From assembly GCA_018268085.1 (NCBI GenBank), contig JAFDXE010000001.1, positions 124,001-188,000 of the forward strand: a stretch of DNA of 64,000 bases. Direction: 5' to 3'. Below, one piece after another: positions 25,613-35,811 of this stretch. The position numbers and the translations under genes are program-made. This DNA comes from Bacteroidota bacterium (lineage in GTDB: Bacteria; Bacteroidota; Bacteroidia; Chitinophagales; Chitinophagaceae). Below the pieces are notes generated by a model. It was not told the origin of the DNA, made no database searches, and saw only the letters and a program-made list of their open reading frames with translations. Position 1 is the stretch's first letter, and the number at the start of each line of letters is the position of its first letter.

Positions 25613-28000
25613 ATGGCTAACGCTAAACAACATAAAAGCTCTGTACAAAAAGAAGACAACCTGGTTACCCAGTTGTTGGCTAAGTATATCACTTACTGGC
25701 CGGCATTCCTGATTTTTGTTATCGTTGCAGTATCGGGCGCTTATGTATATTTAAGGTACACCACTCCATTGTATGAAGCTACTGCTACACTTATCATAAA
25801 AGATGAGAAGAAAGGTGCAGATGATTCTAAACTGATGGAATCGCTGAATATGATCAGTACCAAAAAGATCATTGAAAATGAAGTAGAGGTGTTACAGTCA
25901 CGCAGCCTGATGGAAAACGTGGTAAAAAGTCTTCATTTATATGCGCCTGTTTTCATTGAAGGAAAAGTAAAAGCTCAACCGGCATATACAGCATCGCCAC
26001 TTGAAATTGTGGTAGCAGATCCGGATTCAATCACTGAAGCACCAAAGGTTCCTTTTAGTTACGATCAATCAAAAGGAAGTGTTTTCTTAAATGGCAAACA
26101 GGTGGGTGTTGTTAATGAATGGATCAGTACAGGTTATGGAAGGCTGAAATTCATCCCTAACAAAAAATATGTTCCCCACGAACTGGGCAAACAGTTTTAT
26201 TTCTCCCTGTTAAAAACTAAAGATGTAACCAACAATATTCTGAAAGGTTTGAAAGTAGCTCCTGCGAGCAAATTGTCGAGTGTGATCAGTCTTAGCTACA
26301 AAGATCCTATTCCGCAGCGTGCAGAAGATGTATTGAACTCACTGATTTATCATTACGATCGTGCTGCTATTGATGAAAAGAACAGCCTTGCAAAAAATAC
26401 ACTCGAATTTGTTGATGATCGTTTATCGATCGTAAAACATGATCTTGATTCGGTTGAAAGAAATGTACAGCAATACAAAGCATCCAGTGGCGCCACTGAT
26501 ATCAGTGCAGAAGGCCAGATCTATTTACAAAGTATGGGTGCCATTGATCAAAAAGTAAGTGAGTATAATGCACAACTTGCAGCCGTAGACCAGGTAGAAC
26601 GTGCGCTCAGTTCTGGAAGCAATGGTGGTGGAATGATGCCGGCGGCGATGGGAATTTCAGATCAGACACTCACAACCCAGATGAGCAACCTGAATGCTGC
26701 TGAACTGGAATATGAAAAATTAAAGAAAACAGTTGCAGAAAACAACCCGATTCTGATAAGTGTAAAAGACCAGATCGAAAAATTAAAACCGGCTATTATA
26801 CAGAATGTACAGAACCAGCGGAAGAACCTGGAAGCCAGCCGTGCTAATTTACTCGCTACCAGCAACGGTTATACTTCCAAACTGAGTTCTATTCCGCAAA
26901 AGGAAAGACAACTGGTGGAATTGACAAGGGATCAGAACACAAAGAACGGCATCTACTCGTTCCTGTTACAAAAGAAAGAAGAAAGTGAATTATCGTATGC
27001 TTCTACTTTGTCTGACAGCCGTGTAGTAAATAAAGCCCAGTCTTCTAAATTCCCTGTTAGCCCTAATAAAATGCTCATCTATTTTGCTGCCGTAGCGCTG
27101 GCAATAGGCGGATGCATCGGGTTTATCAGTTTAAGGGAAATGCTAAGCCGTAAAGTTTTGTACAGGCATGAACTGGAATCAATGACAAGTGTTCCCATCA
27201 TTGGTGAAGTTGCTTTCAATAAATCGAAAGATGAACTGGTGATTAAATCGGGACAAAGAAGTTTTATTGCAGAAGAATTCAGAAAAATAAGGGTATCGCT
27301 TCACTTCCTGGGTATTGACCAGACAAAGAAAAAAGTATTGGTTACTTCAAGCATTCCGGGAGAAGGAAAAAGTTTTATCGCAGCCAACCTTGCCATCAGC
27401 AATTCATTGAGTGGTAAAAAAGTAATCCTGGTTGACCTGGATTTGCACAAACCGGGATTGAGTAAAATGTTCGACAAATCAACTGATGATCCGGGTATGA
27501 GTGATTACCTCACAGGAGATAAAGAATTAAACGAGATCATAAAGAAAGTTCCGAATTACGAAAACCTGTATTTTATTTCATCCGGTTCATTGAATGAAAG
27601 TCCATCTGAACTTTTACTCAATGGAAAAATAGATGATTTTATTGCTGAACTGGAAAGTAAATACGACCTGGTGGTATTGGATACAGCGCCTACCGTTTTG
27701 GTAACTGATGCTTTTGTATTAACCAAACTGGTAAATGCTACTTTATACGTGGTACGTCATAAGTACACACCAAAAATTCTGATCAAGAGAATAGATGATA
27801 ATCTTTCGATAAATCCACTTACAAATCCTGGAATTGTGTTCAACGGAGTTAAAACAAGAGGATTTTTCAAAAGCAATTATGGTTATGGATATGATTATGT
27901 TTACGGCGACAGGCAGACAAAGAAAGAAAAAAGGGAAATGAAGTTAAGAACGGAAATGAAAGCGAAGAATGTTGAGAAAGCCGTTGCAAAAGTTAAGTAA
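25613..28000 (+). CDS. Polysaccharide co-polymerase / tyrosine autokinase (Wzc-like)
   Basis: Inner-membrane regulator of chain length and export, 795 aa. Wzz domain with TM1 at about 30-50 (WPAFLIFVIVAVSGAYVYL), a large periplasmic coiled-coil part (about 250-470), TM2 at about 485-505 (LIYFAAVALAIGGCIGFI), then a BY-kinase domain: Walker A SIPGEGKSF near 580-588, Walker A' VILVDLDLHKPGL near 606, Walker B DLVVLDTAP near 685. A C-terminal tyrosine cluster (NYGYGYDYVYG) is the expected autophosphorylation site. It acts with the Wza-like lipoprotein encoded just upstream. Confidence 0.94.
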   Translation: MANAKQHKSSVQKEDNLVTQLLAKYITYWPAFLIFVIVAVSGAYVYLRYTTPLYEATATLIIKDEKKGADDSKLMESLNMISTKKIIENEVEVLQSRSLMENVVKSLHLYAPVFIEGKVKAQPAYTASPLEIVVADPDSITEAPKVPFSYDQSKGSVFLNGKQVGVVNEWISTGYGRLKFIPNKKYVPHELGKQFYFSLLKTKDVTNNILKGLKVAPASKLSSVISLSYKDPIPQRAEDVLNSLIYHYDRAAIDEKNSLAKNTLEFVDDRLSIVKHDLDSVERNVQQYKASSGATDISAEGQIYLQSMGAIDQKVSEYNAQLAAVDQVERALSSGSNGGGMMPAAMGISDQTLTTQMSNLNAAELEYEKLKKTVAENNPILISVKDQIEKLKPAIIQNVQNQRKNLEASRANLLATSNGYTSKLSSIPQKERQLVELTRDQNTKNGIYSFLLQKKEESELSYASTLSDSRVVNKAQSSKFPVSPNKMLIYFAAVALAIGGCIGFISLREMLSRKVLYRHELESMTSVPIIGEVAFNKSKDELVIKSGQRSFIAEEFRKIRVSLHFLGIDQTKKKVLVTSSIPGEGKSFIAANLAISNSLSGKKVILVDLDLHKPGLSKMFDKSTDDPGMSDYLTGDKELNEIIKKVPNYENLYFISSGSLNESPSELLLNGKIDDFIAELESKYDLVVLDTAPTVLVTDAFVLTKLVNATLYVVRHKYTPKILIKRIDDNLSINPLTNPGIVFNGVKTRGFFKSNYGYGYDYVYGDRQTKKEKREMKLRTEMKAKNVEKAVAKVK

Positions 28001-28144
28001 GAAATCCGCTTTAAAATATAATATCACGTGAAAAACACATGGCTGCAATGTTGCAGTTTACCGGTTCTCTATATCCTTTATAAAAGCTAACAAACTATCT
28101 AATCCAGTGAGAAACTGCATAACTCACAATTAAAAAAGACCAAA

Positions 28145-28669
28145 ATGAAAAAGAATTGGTATGCAGTTTACACTAAGTCACGATGCGAAAAAAGAGTATC
28201 GGCTTTGTTAACAAAGAAAAAAGTTGAGAATTATTGTCCGCTTAACCGTTTGACAGGTTCTTCAACAGACAGAAAAAAAGCAGTGCTTGAGCCACTGTTC
28301 CCCTCTTATGTGTTTGTACACATTACCGAGATGGAGATGACAGCTATCAGGCAAACCAGTGACGTCGTAAATTTTGTTTATTGGTTAGGCAGACCAGCCG
28401 TTATCAAAGACGTTGAAATTGAAAGTATCCAGCATTTTGTAAGTGAACATACAGATGTTCAGTTGGAAAAAACTGCAGTTAACGTTTCTGATATGGTTCG
28501 TATCGTAAGCGGCCCGTCAATGGAATTCGAAGGCAATGTGGTTTCAATCAAAAACAACAAAGTGAAAGTTACCCTTCCGTCTTTGGGTGTTATGATGACT
28601 GCAGATGTTCAGAAATCAAACGTGGAACTGCTCGATTATTCCTACAAGTTGAGGAATATGGTATCATAA
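28145..28669 (+). CDS. UpxY-type transcription antiterminator (NusG-like)
   Basis: A 174-aa NusG paralogue. The NGN domain opens NWYAVYTKSRCEKRVSALL, continues with LFPSYVFVHI, and is followed by a KOW-like end (VRIVSGPSMEFEGNVVSIKNNKVKVTL). In Bacteroides, UpxY proteins prevent premature termination in the leader of their own capsule operon. Here the gene is third, after the export and kinase genes rather than first. A CTGCAA-TG-TTGCAG hairpin (28043-28056) lies in the 144-base gap upstream. Confidence 0.9.
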   Translation: MKKNWYAVYTKSRCEKRVSALLTKKKVENYCPLNRLTGSSTDRKKAVLEPLFPSYVFVHITEMEMTAIRQTSDVVNFVYWLGRPAVIKDVEIESIQHFVSEHTDVQLEKTAVNVSDMVRIVSGPSMEFEGNVVSIKNNKVKVTLPSLGVMMTADVQKSNVELLDYSYKLRNMVS

Positions 28670-28801
28670 CCGTAAAACAGTAATTGAACACCTGAAAAAT
28701 AATAATGCAGCCCAGGCTTCGTTATATGCGGGAATATATGAAGGTGATGTTGATTGAAGCTTCATTTATTTGTATTTGCAGAATTCATTAACTTCATTTT
28801 C

Positions 28802-29710
28802 ATGGTTTTCAATAAACGGAACATTGCGGCTTACCTGCTCTCCCGGTATTTAATGCTCACAGGCAAGGTGAAGCAAATTAAAAACAGGGCTGATAAAGGT
28901 GAATTTATTCTATCAGTATATTTCCACGATCCCGACAAGAAATTGTTTGAATCCTGTGTACGGTGGTTTTTAAATAACGGGTTTAGCTTTATTTCAACAA
29001 ATGACCTGGAAGCTATCGCCAAAAAAGAAAAACCATTTCCGAAAGCCTCGGTACTTTTTACGGTAGACGACGGCTGGAAAGGAAACAAAGAGAATATTGC
29101 TGAAGTTGCCAACCGATATAAAATTCCGGTAACCATTTTTGCTTCAACGCAACCCATTGCTACGGGTGAAGCTTATTGGTGGTCGTATATTGCCGAAGCA
29201 AATAAAAAAGGACTGGTTAGCCAGTCGGTTTCGGAATTAAAAAAAGTAGCAAATGAAGAAAGGGTAAAAATCGTACAAGCTGTGAGAGCGAAAGTACCGA
29301 TACAACGGGAAGCACTTACAGTTGATGAATTGAAAGAGATTTCTGCTGATGGTTTGGTTTCCATCGAAAGCCACACAGTAACTCATCCGATTTTAATTAC
29401 CTGCTCCGACGAACAGTCCCGCTTTGAAATCCTTGAGTCTAAAACCATCCTTGAGACCTGGCTGCAGAAGAAAGTAAAGCATTTTGCTTATCCAAACGGC
29501 CTTTTTACTAACAGAGAAATTAAGTTTTTACAGGAAGCGGGGTACACCTCGGCGTATACTACCGTTCCCGAATACATTACAGCAGAAAGTTTCCGCGACA
29601 TGTATCGCCTACCAAGGTTCGATGTACTGGAAACGGTTTCTTTCGCTGAGAATATTTGCAGAATGACAGGTGCCTGGTTCGATAAACCTTCATTGAGTGC
29701 AAAAGGATAA
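28802..29710 (+). CDS. Polysaccharide deacetylase family protein
   Basis: NodB-fold metal-dependent deacetylase, 302 aa from the ATG at 28802; a TTG at 28754 would add 16 residues that do not resemble the family. The three core motifs are present: TVDDGW (motif 1, metal Asp), SHTVTHP (motif 2, two metal His) and FAYPNG (motif 3). It has no signal peptide, so it probably acts in the cytoplasm or at the inner membrane, removing N- or O-acetyl groups from a sugar of the repeat unit or its lipid-linked form. Confidence 0.88.
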   Translation: MVFNKRNIAAYLLSRYLMLTGKVKQIKNRADKGEFILSVYFHDPDKKLFESCVRWFLNNGFSFISTNDLEAIAKKEKPFPKASVLFTVDDGWKGNKENIAEVANRYKIPVTIFASTQPIATGEAYWWSYIAEANKKGLVSQSVSELKKVANEERVKIVQAVRAKVPIQREALTVDELKEISADGLVSIESHTVTHPILITCSDEQSRFEILESKTILETWLQKKVKHFAYPNGLFTNREIKFLQEAGYTSAYTTVPEYITAESFRDMYRLPRFDVLETVSFAENICRMTGAWFDKPSLSAKG

Positions 29711-29712
29711 TA

Positions 29713-31032
29713 ATGAGCATTTTTAAAATATTAGCTTACCTCAACCTGGTTATTTTCCTCTTCGTCATGCTTACCACAAAGGGCGACAGGAACAGGAATT
29801 TTATTCAGTTTATTCTCATCTCCTATCCCATTCTTGCCATCTTCGTAATCCCTTTAATGGATTGCTTTGATACCTGCGTATATTCGTTCCTGATATTATT
29901 TTATAAAAGACGGCATGTTTCCTTCCCTTCCGGGATAATTTACTGGGTTTTCTTTGTACTGTTATTGATCAGTATTGCAATGGGTGGAATTTTATCCGAT
30001 GACCTCAATAAGCCCGAGTTTATGCAGTATTCGGTGAGTGTTTTCTCCATCTTCATTTTTGCAAAAATATTAATAGACGAGTTGGTTGACGATCCCTCTT
30101 TTTTTTATGAGGTATTGTCTTATTTACGCACAACACTTATTGTATCCTTCGTATTTCTTTGTTTACAGATGGTATTAGGCGTTGAAGCGTTCACACTTTC
30201 CAAAACCATTAATTCAAATATCATATTATCAGACGCCGTACGGTATCCAAGTTTTCTTTCAGATCCACAGGTATATGCACAGTTTTTGGCTGCGCTCAGC
30301 TTTTTATGTTTTATAAAAGAACCAGGGCAGGCGAAATTGCCCCGGAAGAACAATATTCTTATCATCCTGGCGTTGGTGGCTATTCTTGCAACGGGAGGAA
30401 GAGCCGGTTTACTTGGCTGGGGTGTTGGATTGATGCTGGTGGTATTGTTTGGAAATGCAAAATACCGGGTAGCCATTGTGGTTACCTGCGTGGCATTGTA
30501 CCTGGTTGCCTATAATTTCCAGGATAGTTTTGCCATCTTTAAAAGAAGCGGAGATATGGAAGAAACCTACGATTTCCGCTATGCCATCTGGCAGGACGCG
30601 ATCGATATTTTTATGAAAAATCCGTTTTTTGGAATAGGACTGGGCAATTATTCTAACTATGTTTCCGTTCATAACCCCGACCAGGTGTGGGTAGTAGATA
30701 ATGAATTCGTGTATTTCGATCACCCGGAAAGTGGCTATTTAAAATTTTTAACGGAACTGGGATTATCCGGGTTCGTAGCCATTTATGGATTTATACTAAC
30801 GCCAATGATCAGAGGCTTTTTTACGTATGTGAAAACCCGCGACCTGTCGGTGATTTTATTAACTGCTGCAGTAGTGAGCTGGATGGTAGGCTTCTGGTCT
30901 ACCTATTCATTCGGAGATGTACGCATCAAAATTCTGATCGTAACCATACTTTGTTTAATTATAACCTCTAAAAACAGGATAGAGACAGAGCAACAAGCTG
31001 CACTCGCCGAAGTAACGGAAGATGGCGAATAA
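29713..31032 (+). CDS. O-antigen ligase/polymerase family protein (Wzy-like)
   Basis: A 439-aa integral membrane protein with about ten to twelve hydrophobic segments and a large periplasmic loop. The Wzy_C-type core IWQDAIDIFMKNPFFGIGLGNY, followed by FDHPESGYLKFLTELGLSGF, marks the ligase/polymerase family. It probably polymerises repeat units delivered by the flippase encoded next. It begins 3 bases after the deacetylase stop and its end overlaps the flippase start by 11 bases, indicating translational coupling. Confidence 0.88.
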   Translation: MSIFKILAYLNLVIFLFVMLTTKGDRNRNFIQFILISYPILAIFVIPLMDCFDTCVYSFLILFYKRRHVSFPSGIIYWVFFVLLLISIAMGGILSDDLNKPEFMQYSVSVFSIFIFAKILIDELVDDPSFFYEVLSYLRTTLIVSFVFLCLQMVLGVEAFTLSKTINSNIILSDAVRYPSFLSDPQVYAQFLAALSFLCFIKEPGQAKLPRKNNILIILALVAILATGGRAGLLGWGVGLMLVVLFGNAKYRVAIVVTCVALYLVAYNFQDSFAIFKRSGDMEETYDFRYAIWQDAIDIFMKNPFFGIGLGNYSNYVSVHNPDQVWVVDNEFVYFDHPESGYLKFLTELGLSGFVAIYGFILTPMIRGFFTYVKTRDLSVILLTAAVVSWMVGFWSTYSFGDVRIKILIVTILCLIITSKNRIETEQQAALAEVTEDGE

Positions 31033-32503
31033 ACTAACTGCTTCAATTTCCGGAAAATTAAAATCGAAACTATTTACCAATAGTGTGTGGGGAATCGTTT
31101 CCAATATTCTCCAGAATATACTCCTGAGCATTTTTTTTATTGTTATCGCACGCAAATACAGCACAGATGATTTCGGAAATTATATCATCGCCAACACACT
31201 GTATGGATTTGTTGTGGCATTTTCATCCCTCGGATTGGGCTATTGGTTTGTTCGTGAATTAAAGCATGCTGAAGATAAAAAAGTACTGGTTAGGAAATTC
31301 TTCAAAATACAGTTGTACTCAGGACTGATCTTTTACGTGGTGAATGTGATCATGGCCTATGTTATTTACGACAGCGACCTGGTAAGATCATTATCTATCC
31401 TCATTGGCATCAACGTAATTTTCGACAACATTATTTATGTAATCAAATTCATAAACGTTGCCGATTCCGAACAGAAGAAAACTTTTGTGATCCTCACGAT
31501 TGAAGCCGTTTTAAAATTTGTGGTGGCATGTGTATTGTTTATTTATCCTATCCCGATTATTTATTTATCTCTGTTCCTGATCCTGCTCAGGATCATTTCA
31601 CTCAATCTTTTTATTAAGTACGGAAGCAATAATATTATAAAGTTGAGAGAGATCGTTTTTTCAAAGATCTCCCGGAAGGAAATTAAACAGATCATTGGTT
31701 CCAACTGGTCGTTCATGATCATCGGCAGTATATCAGTGATCTACTGGAAGATCGGAACCATACTTGTTTCTAAAATACTAACGTTAACGGATGTAGCTAA
31801 CTACGAAATTTCTTATAAGTTATTTTCGATGGGATATATATTGCCCATTATTGTTTCTACTTCCATTTACCCTTTACTGATTGATGCGTATAAAGAGAGT
31901 AAGGAAAAGATGGCCAAACTGTATCACAATGCATTCCTTGGATATGCATTTTACGGATTACTGGCGTACACTTTTATTTTTTCTTTCTCAGATGATATTA
32001 TTCCCTGGTTATTTGGTAACAAATATCCCAATACGGCTTTTTACTGTAAAGAAATGTTTTTAACGATGATCCCCTTCCCTACCGTTTTTTTGCAGGCGAA
32101 TGTACTTATTACCATGAAACTCGAAAAACTGGATATGCTGTGCAATTTCGTTAGCCTTGTATTAAACATTGCTTTTTGCGTTGTGGGATTTGTTTACTTC
32201 CAGAAATCACTGTCGGTTGTAAATTATGCCATCTTCTTTTCATTTACTGCATTTCATTTAATACAGGATGTGGTACTGATCCGCAAAGGCGTAACCACGC
32301 TAATGCATGTACTTGGATTTTATGTTGTGTGTGCTGCTGTTGTGTTCTTCTATTATTTCCTCTCTGATAAATTCAATACGGAATGGCTGTTTTTTATTTT
32401 CTGGGCAATTGTTGCAGTAATTGCCGGATCCCTGTTTTTCTATAAAAGAAAATCGGCAGCCATAATTGAAGCGCAGTTTTCCAAAATCCACAATGAACTA
32501 TAA
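31022..32503 (+). CDS. Oligosaccharide flippase (Wzx-like)
   Basis: A 493-aa MATE/MOP-superfamily exporter with about twelve to fourteen membrane helices. The opening SVWGIVSNILQNILLSIFFIVIARKYSTDDFGNY is typical of polysaccharide_synt flippases. It would move undecaprenyl-linked repeat units to the periplasmic face. Overlaps with the polymerase gene (11 bases) and the following glycosyltransferase gene (1 base) show a tight operon. Confidence 0.9.
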   Translation: MANKLTASISGKLKSKLFTNSVWGIVSNILQNILLSIFFIVIARKYSTDDFGNYIIANTLYGFVVAFSSLGLGYWFVRELKHAEDKKVLVRKFFKIQLYSGLIFYVVNVIMAYVIYDSDLVRSLSILIGINVIFDNIIYVIKFINVADSEQKKTFVILTIEAVLKFVVACVLFIYPIPIIYLSLFLILLRIISLNLFIKYGSNNIIKLREIVFSKISRKEIKQIIGSNWSFMIIGSISVIYWKIGTILVSKILTLTDVANYEISYKLFSMGYILPIIVSTSIYPLLIDAYKESKEKMAKLYHNAFLGYAFYGLLAYTFIFSFSDDIIPWLFGNKYPNTAFYCKEMFLTMIPFPTVFLQANVLITMKLEKLDMLCNFVSLVLNIAFCVVGFVYFQKSLSVVNYAIFFSFTAFHLIQDVVLIRKGVTTLMHVLGFYVVCAAVVFFYYFLSDKFNTEWLFFIFWAIVAVIAGSLFFYKRKSAAIIEAQFSKIHNEL

Positions 32504-33675
32504 TGAAAAAAAAGACGGTTATATATTATACCTCCACACATTATCTTGACGTAATTCTTGAAACCATTCAAAGCATCAAGAACGACGTGGAATTACATGT
32601 ACTGATCGAGATTACGCCGTCATCTAAAAACACTACGATCATAGATGTAGATACCCTGGATGGAATGAATTTTATTGAAACCCCTGAAAAATTACTCGGC
32701 GCAGATAAATGGAACAACCAGTTAAAAAAATATTTTAATGGCGTAGCCAGTGTACATTTTGTTGTACACACGCATAAAAGAGCATTGTCGTTTGAAAGCA
32801 TGCGTAAAGCCTATTCGCTGGGCAGATTCCTGAAAAAATATAAAGCAGATATCGTTCATTTTGATTCCGTAACATCGCGATCTATAGGCTTATATCCATA
32901 CCTCAGATCAAAAAAAGTATTCATTGCCATTCATGATCCGGTGCAGCACTCTGGTGAATCAGACTGGAAAGAAAAAGTACCACCATTTGTTTTTTATGGA
33001 ATGGCCAAAGGATTTTTCTTTTATTCAAAATTTGCACGCGACCAGTTTAAAGCGCATTATACTAAAATAAAAGCGCCGTTCCATGTGATCAAACTGCAAC
33101 CCTACACGTTCGTATCACAGTTCCTCGAAAAAAATAAAACGAGCAAAGGAAACAGTATTTTATTTTTTGGAAGGTTATCGTATTACAAAGGCATTGATCT
33201 GTTGTTGGGCGCAATCCCTTCAGTACTGGAAAAATATCCCAACGAAAAATTTATCATTGCCGGTAAGCCTTCATACGGCTACCAGTTAGATGAAGACACC
33301 ATTAATAAATATAAAAATAACATTGAGGTAATATCAAGGTTTTTAAGTACGGAAGAACTGGTAAGGCTTATCCAGGATTCAAAATTTGTGGTTTGTCCTT
33401 ACAGGGATGCCACACAGAGCGGTGTGGTGATGACAGCATTTGCAGGAGGAAAGATGGTGATCGCTACCGATGTAGGTTCATTTTCTGAATACATAGTTAA
33501 CGATGAAAATGGTTACCTGGCTGCTGCTGATGCATCGGCCATTTCATCTAAAATAATTCATGCGCTGGACGGAAACAGGTACCTTGCAATTGAATCTGCG
33601 ATGAACGCCGGCTATGATGAAAAAGCAGGTGCTGCTAACCGTGATATAATCCTGAATGCTTATACAGCAAAATAA
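32503..33675 (+). CDS. Glycosyltransferase family 4 protein
   Basis: A 390-aa GT-B glycosyltransferase. The C-terminal GT1/GT4 domain is evident: SILFFGRLSYYKGIDLLLGAI (sugar-nucleotide binding entry), EKFIIAG, and CPYRDATQSGVVMTAFAGGKMVIATDVG, where an EX7E-type site is only partly recognisable. No membrane segments. Acceptor and donor are unknown; it probably adds one sugar of the repeat unit on the cytoplasmic face. Confidence 0.87.
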   Translation: MKKKTVIYYTSTHYLDVILETIQSIKNDVELHVLIEITPSSKNTTIIDVDTLDGMNFIETPEKLLGADKWNNQLKKYFNGVASVHFVVHTHKRALSFESMRKAYSLGRFLKKYKADIVHFDSVTSRSIGLYPYLRSKKVFIAIHDPVQHSGESDWKEKVPPFVFYGMAKGFFFYSKFARDQFKAHYTKIKAPFHVIKLQPYTFVSQFLEKNKTSKGNSILFFGRLSYYKGIDLLLGAIPSVLEKYPNEKFIIAGKPSYGYQLDEDTINKYKNNIEVISRFLSTEELVRLIQDSKFVVCPYRDATQSGVVMTAFAGGKMVIATDVGSFSEYIVNDENGYLAAADASAISSKIIHALDGNRYLAIESAMNAGYDEKAGAANRDIILNAYTAK

Positions 33676-33719
33676 TCACAAGTAAAAATTCGTTATACCA
33701 AATTGATAAAGTGTCTCAA

Positions 33720-34871
33720 ATGCGAATTATAGTCCTGGCAATACATTTCCCGCTGGATATTGATAATATCCGTGGCGGAGTGCATTCAGCTATAAGCAAC
33801 CTGCTGAAAGGTTTTGCCAGCTACGACATTCAGGTGCGACTTGTTTCGTTTAATACAGAGATCAGCGAGGAAAAACATGTTCAGTTAACAGACAAAATAG
33901 ATATCGTGTATTGCCCCGAAGGCAGTTTACCCTTTCATTCGCTGAACTATCTTGTTAATTGCGGCAAGCAGGTAAGAAAACACATCAGGCTATTTAAACC
34001 CGACCTGATACATTACGAAGCAGGTGATGCGTTCCTGTTTACCAAAATACTGGGGCTAAAAAAAATAAAACATCTTCAAACCATTCACGGCATCGCTATT
34101 GCTGAAGCCAGGGTTGCAAAAAAACTGAAAGTTAAACTCAGCTCTTATTTTAATGGCATGATTGAAAAAGTGATGTTCCCCAAAAATATCATTCACCTGT
34201 CTAATTATTCCAAACGCACGTACGAGAATAAAAAAACGGACAACGACAGCATTATACCCAATGCTGTAGTGAGTAATTATTTCGACATCCCTTTAAAAAA
34301 GAAAACAGATAACCGGCTGCTATACGTTGGCGTTATAGACCGGAATAAAAATATCCTTTTCCTGTTGAGGGGCTTGCATGAAATGGTAGAAAAGGGAAAG
34401 CCTTATCATGTAGATGTTTTGGGTGGGTTTAAAGACATGATGTTTAAAGAAGAAGTTGAATGGTTTATAGAAGAACATAAACTGGCAAACTATATCACCT
34501 TTCATGGCTGGGTACCCCAATCAAAAGTAATTGAAACGGTAACCAACATTGATATATTAGTAGTTTCGTCGAACCAGGAATCATTACCTATGGTAATTGC
34601 AGAATGCATGGCCGCAGGAAGAGTGGTGATTGCTTCAAAGGTTGGTGGTATTCCTGAAATGGTAGATCATGGCAACACAGGTTTCCTGGTAAACAATAAG
34701 GATCTGAACAGCCTTGTTGTAATCCTGGATGAACTGCACAATAATAATGAACGGGTATTGTCTGTTGCGGCTAATGCTAAATCTAACGCAACAGAAAAAT
34801 ATCATTGCGTAAGTGTAGCAGGTAAAACCATCGAGTTTTACAGGAAGATTTTAGGAAACAATGTTGCTTAA
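33720..34871 (+). CDS. Glycosyltransferase family 4 protein
   Basis: A GT-B glycosyltransferase of 383 aa from the ATG at 33720; a GTG nine bases upstream (33711) is an alternative. The N-terminal Rossmann part reads FPLDIDNIRGGVHSAISNLL. The C-terminal domain has LLYVGVIDRNKNILFLLRGL and a clear EX7E motif ESLPMVIAE, followed by AAGRVVIASKVGGIPEMV. Retaining mechanism and a nucleotide-sugar donor are expected from the family; the sugar is unknown. Confidence 0.9.
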   Translation: MRIIVLAIHFPLDIDNIRGGVHSAISNLLKGFASYDIQVRLVSFNTEISEEKHVQLTDKIDIVYCPEGSLPFHSLNYLVNCGKQVRKHIRLFKPDLIHYEAGDAFLFTKILGLKKIKHLQTIHGIAIAEARVAKKLKVKLSSYFNGMIEKVMFPKNIIHLSNYSKRTYENKKTDNDSIIPNAVVSNYFDIPLKKKTDNRLLYVGVIDRNKNILFLLRGLHEMVEKGKPYHVDVLGGFKDMMFKEEVEWFIEEHKLANYITFHGWVPQSKVIETVTNIDILVVSSNQESLPMVIAECMAAGRVVIASKVGGIPEMVDHGNTGFLVNNKDLNSLVVILDELHNNNERVLSVAANAKSNATEKYHCVSVAGKTIEFYRKILGNNVA

Positions 34872-34933
34872 TTTTAATTTAATAACAGACTTAAATCGGA
34901 CCTGTCACGAAGATTTTTGTCTCTCTAAAGGAA

Positions 34934-35677
34934 ATGATACGATATTCTAAAAAGTTTTACTTTTTTAAAGTGTACGAAACCTGGTTTCAGTATAAGTTCA
35001 GGTTTACAGACCTGTTTACGCTGAACACTTACCAGCATGTTAAAGATAAGCCGGGCGGAAAAGTAATGGGTTCAAAAGCAAATTCATGGACGGTAGAACT
35101 TGATCTTACGCAGGACGAAGAAACGATCTTTTCAAAATTCAGAACAACCAATAAACAGGAAATAAAAAAATCGGAACAGGATGGCGTTGTTTGTGAATTT
35201 GATGGCGATACGGAAACGTTTGTTGAGTTCTATAATGATTTTGCAAAGGCCAAGAACATTTCGCTAACCAGCAAAAGAAGGATTGATGAAATGAAGGGCC
35301 ATTTCTTTATCAGCTTTGCAAAACTGGGCGAAGATATTTTAACGGCGCATAGTTACTTAGTAGATAAGGAAGTTGGTATAGCAAGGCTGTATCATTCCGC
35401 ATCCAAAAGGCTGGATGAAAATTTTGATCGTAAGATTATCGGCAGGGCAAATAAACTGCTCACCTGGAAAGATATTTTGTATTTCAAAAAAACAGGCCTT
35501 AAAACATTTGATTTCGGTGGTATCGCAGAAGGAACAACAGATAAAAGTCTTGCAGGCATCAACGAATTCAAACTATCATTTGGCGGTGAAAAAACCGAAT
35601 GCATCAATTATAATTCGTTCGGATACGCATTTTTAAAGAAGCTGGGAAGGAAAATGGGCGCAACGGGAAATGGTTAG
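34934..35677 (+). CDS. FemAB-like / GNAT-fold acyl- or aminoacyltransferase
   Basis: A 247-aa protein with the FemAB/BioF2_like GNAT signature: TIFSKFRTTNKQEIKKSEQDG, the central DFAKAKNISLTSKRR, and the C-terminal FDFGGIAEG...GINEFKLSFGG. FemAB enzymes transfer amino acids from aminoacyl-tRNA to peptidoglycan, but relatives in polysaccharide loci may acylate or aminoacylate a sugar amine. It follows a glycosyltransferase gene after 62 bases and is itself followed by a low-complexity repeat, so it ends the first block of the locus. Confidence 0.75.
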   Translation: MIRYSKKFYFFKVYETWFQYKFRFTDLFTLNTYQHVKDKPGGKVMGSKANSWTVELDLTQDEETIFSKFRTTNKQEIKKSEQDGVVCEFDGDTETFVEFYNDFAKAKNISLTSKRRIDEMKGHFFISFAKLGEDILTAHSYLVDKEVGIARLYHSASKRLDENFDRKIIGRANKLLTWKDILYFKKTGLKTFDFGGIAEGTTDKSLAGINEFKLSFGGEKTECINYNSFGYAFLKKLGRKMGATGNG

Positions 35678-35800
35678 GAGAGCTGTGAGCTTCGAGCTAT
35701 GAGCTGTGAGCTGTGAGCAGGGCATGATGATTTTTGACTTTTGATTTTTGACTATTGTCTATTGACTATTGACTATTGTCTATTGTCTTTTGACTTTTTA
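35678..35800. repeat. Compound low-complexity repeat, left of the central block
   Basis: First part (35678-35718): tandem GAGCTGTGAGC-type units. Second part (35729-35798): tandem TTTTGAC / TATTGAC heptamers. The same two-part design in the same orientation occurs at 43942-44027. Confidence 0.8.
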
Positions 35801-35811
35801 ATTAATTATTA

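Noticed and set aside
35729..35798. CRISPR-like short tandem units
   Set aside because: The units are 7 bases long, contiguous and without spacers, so this is a low-complexity repeat, not a CRISPR array.
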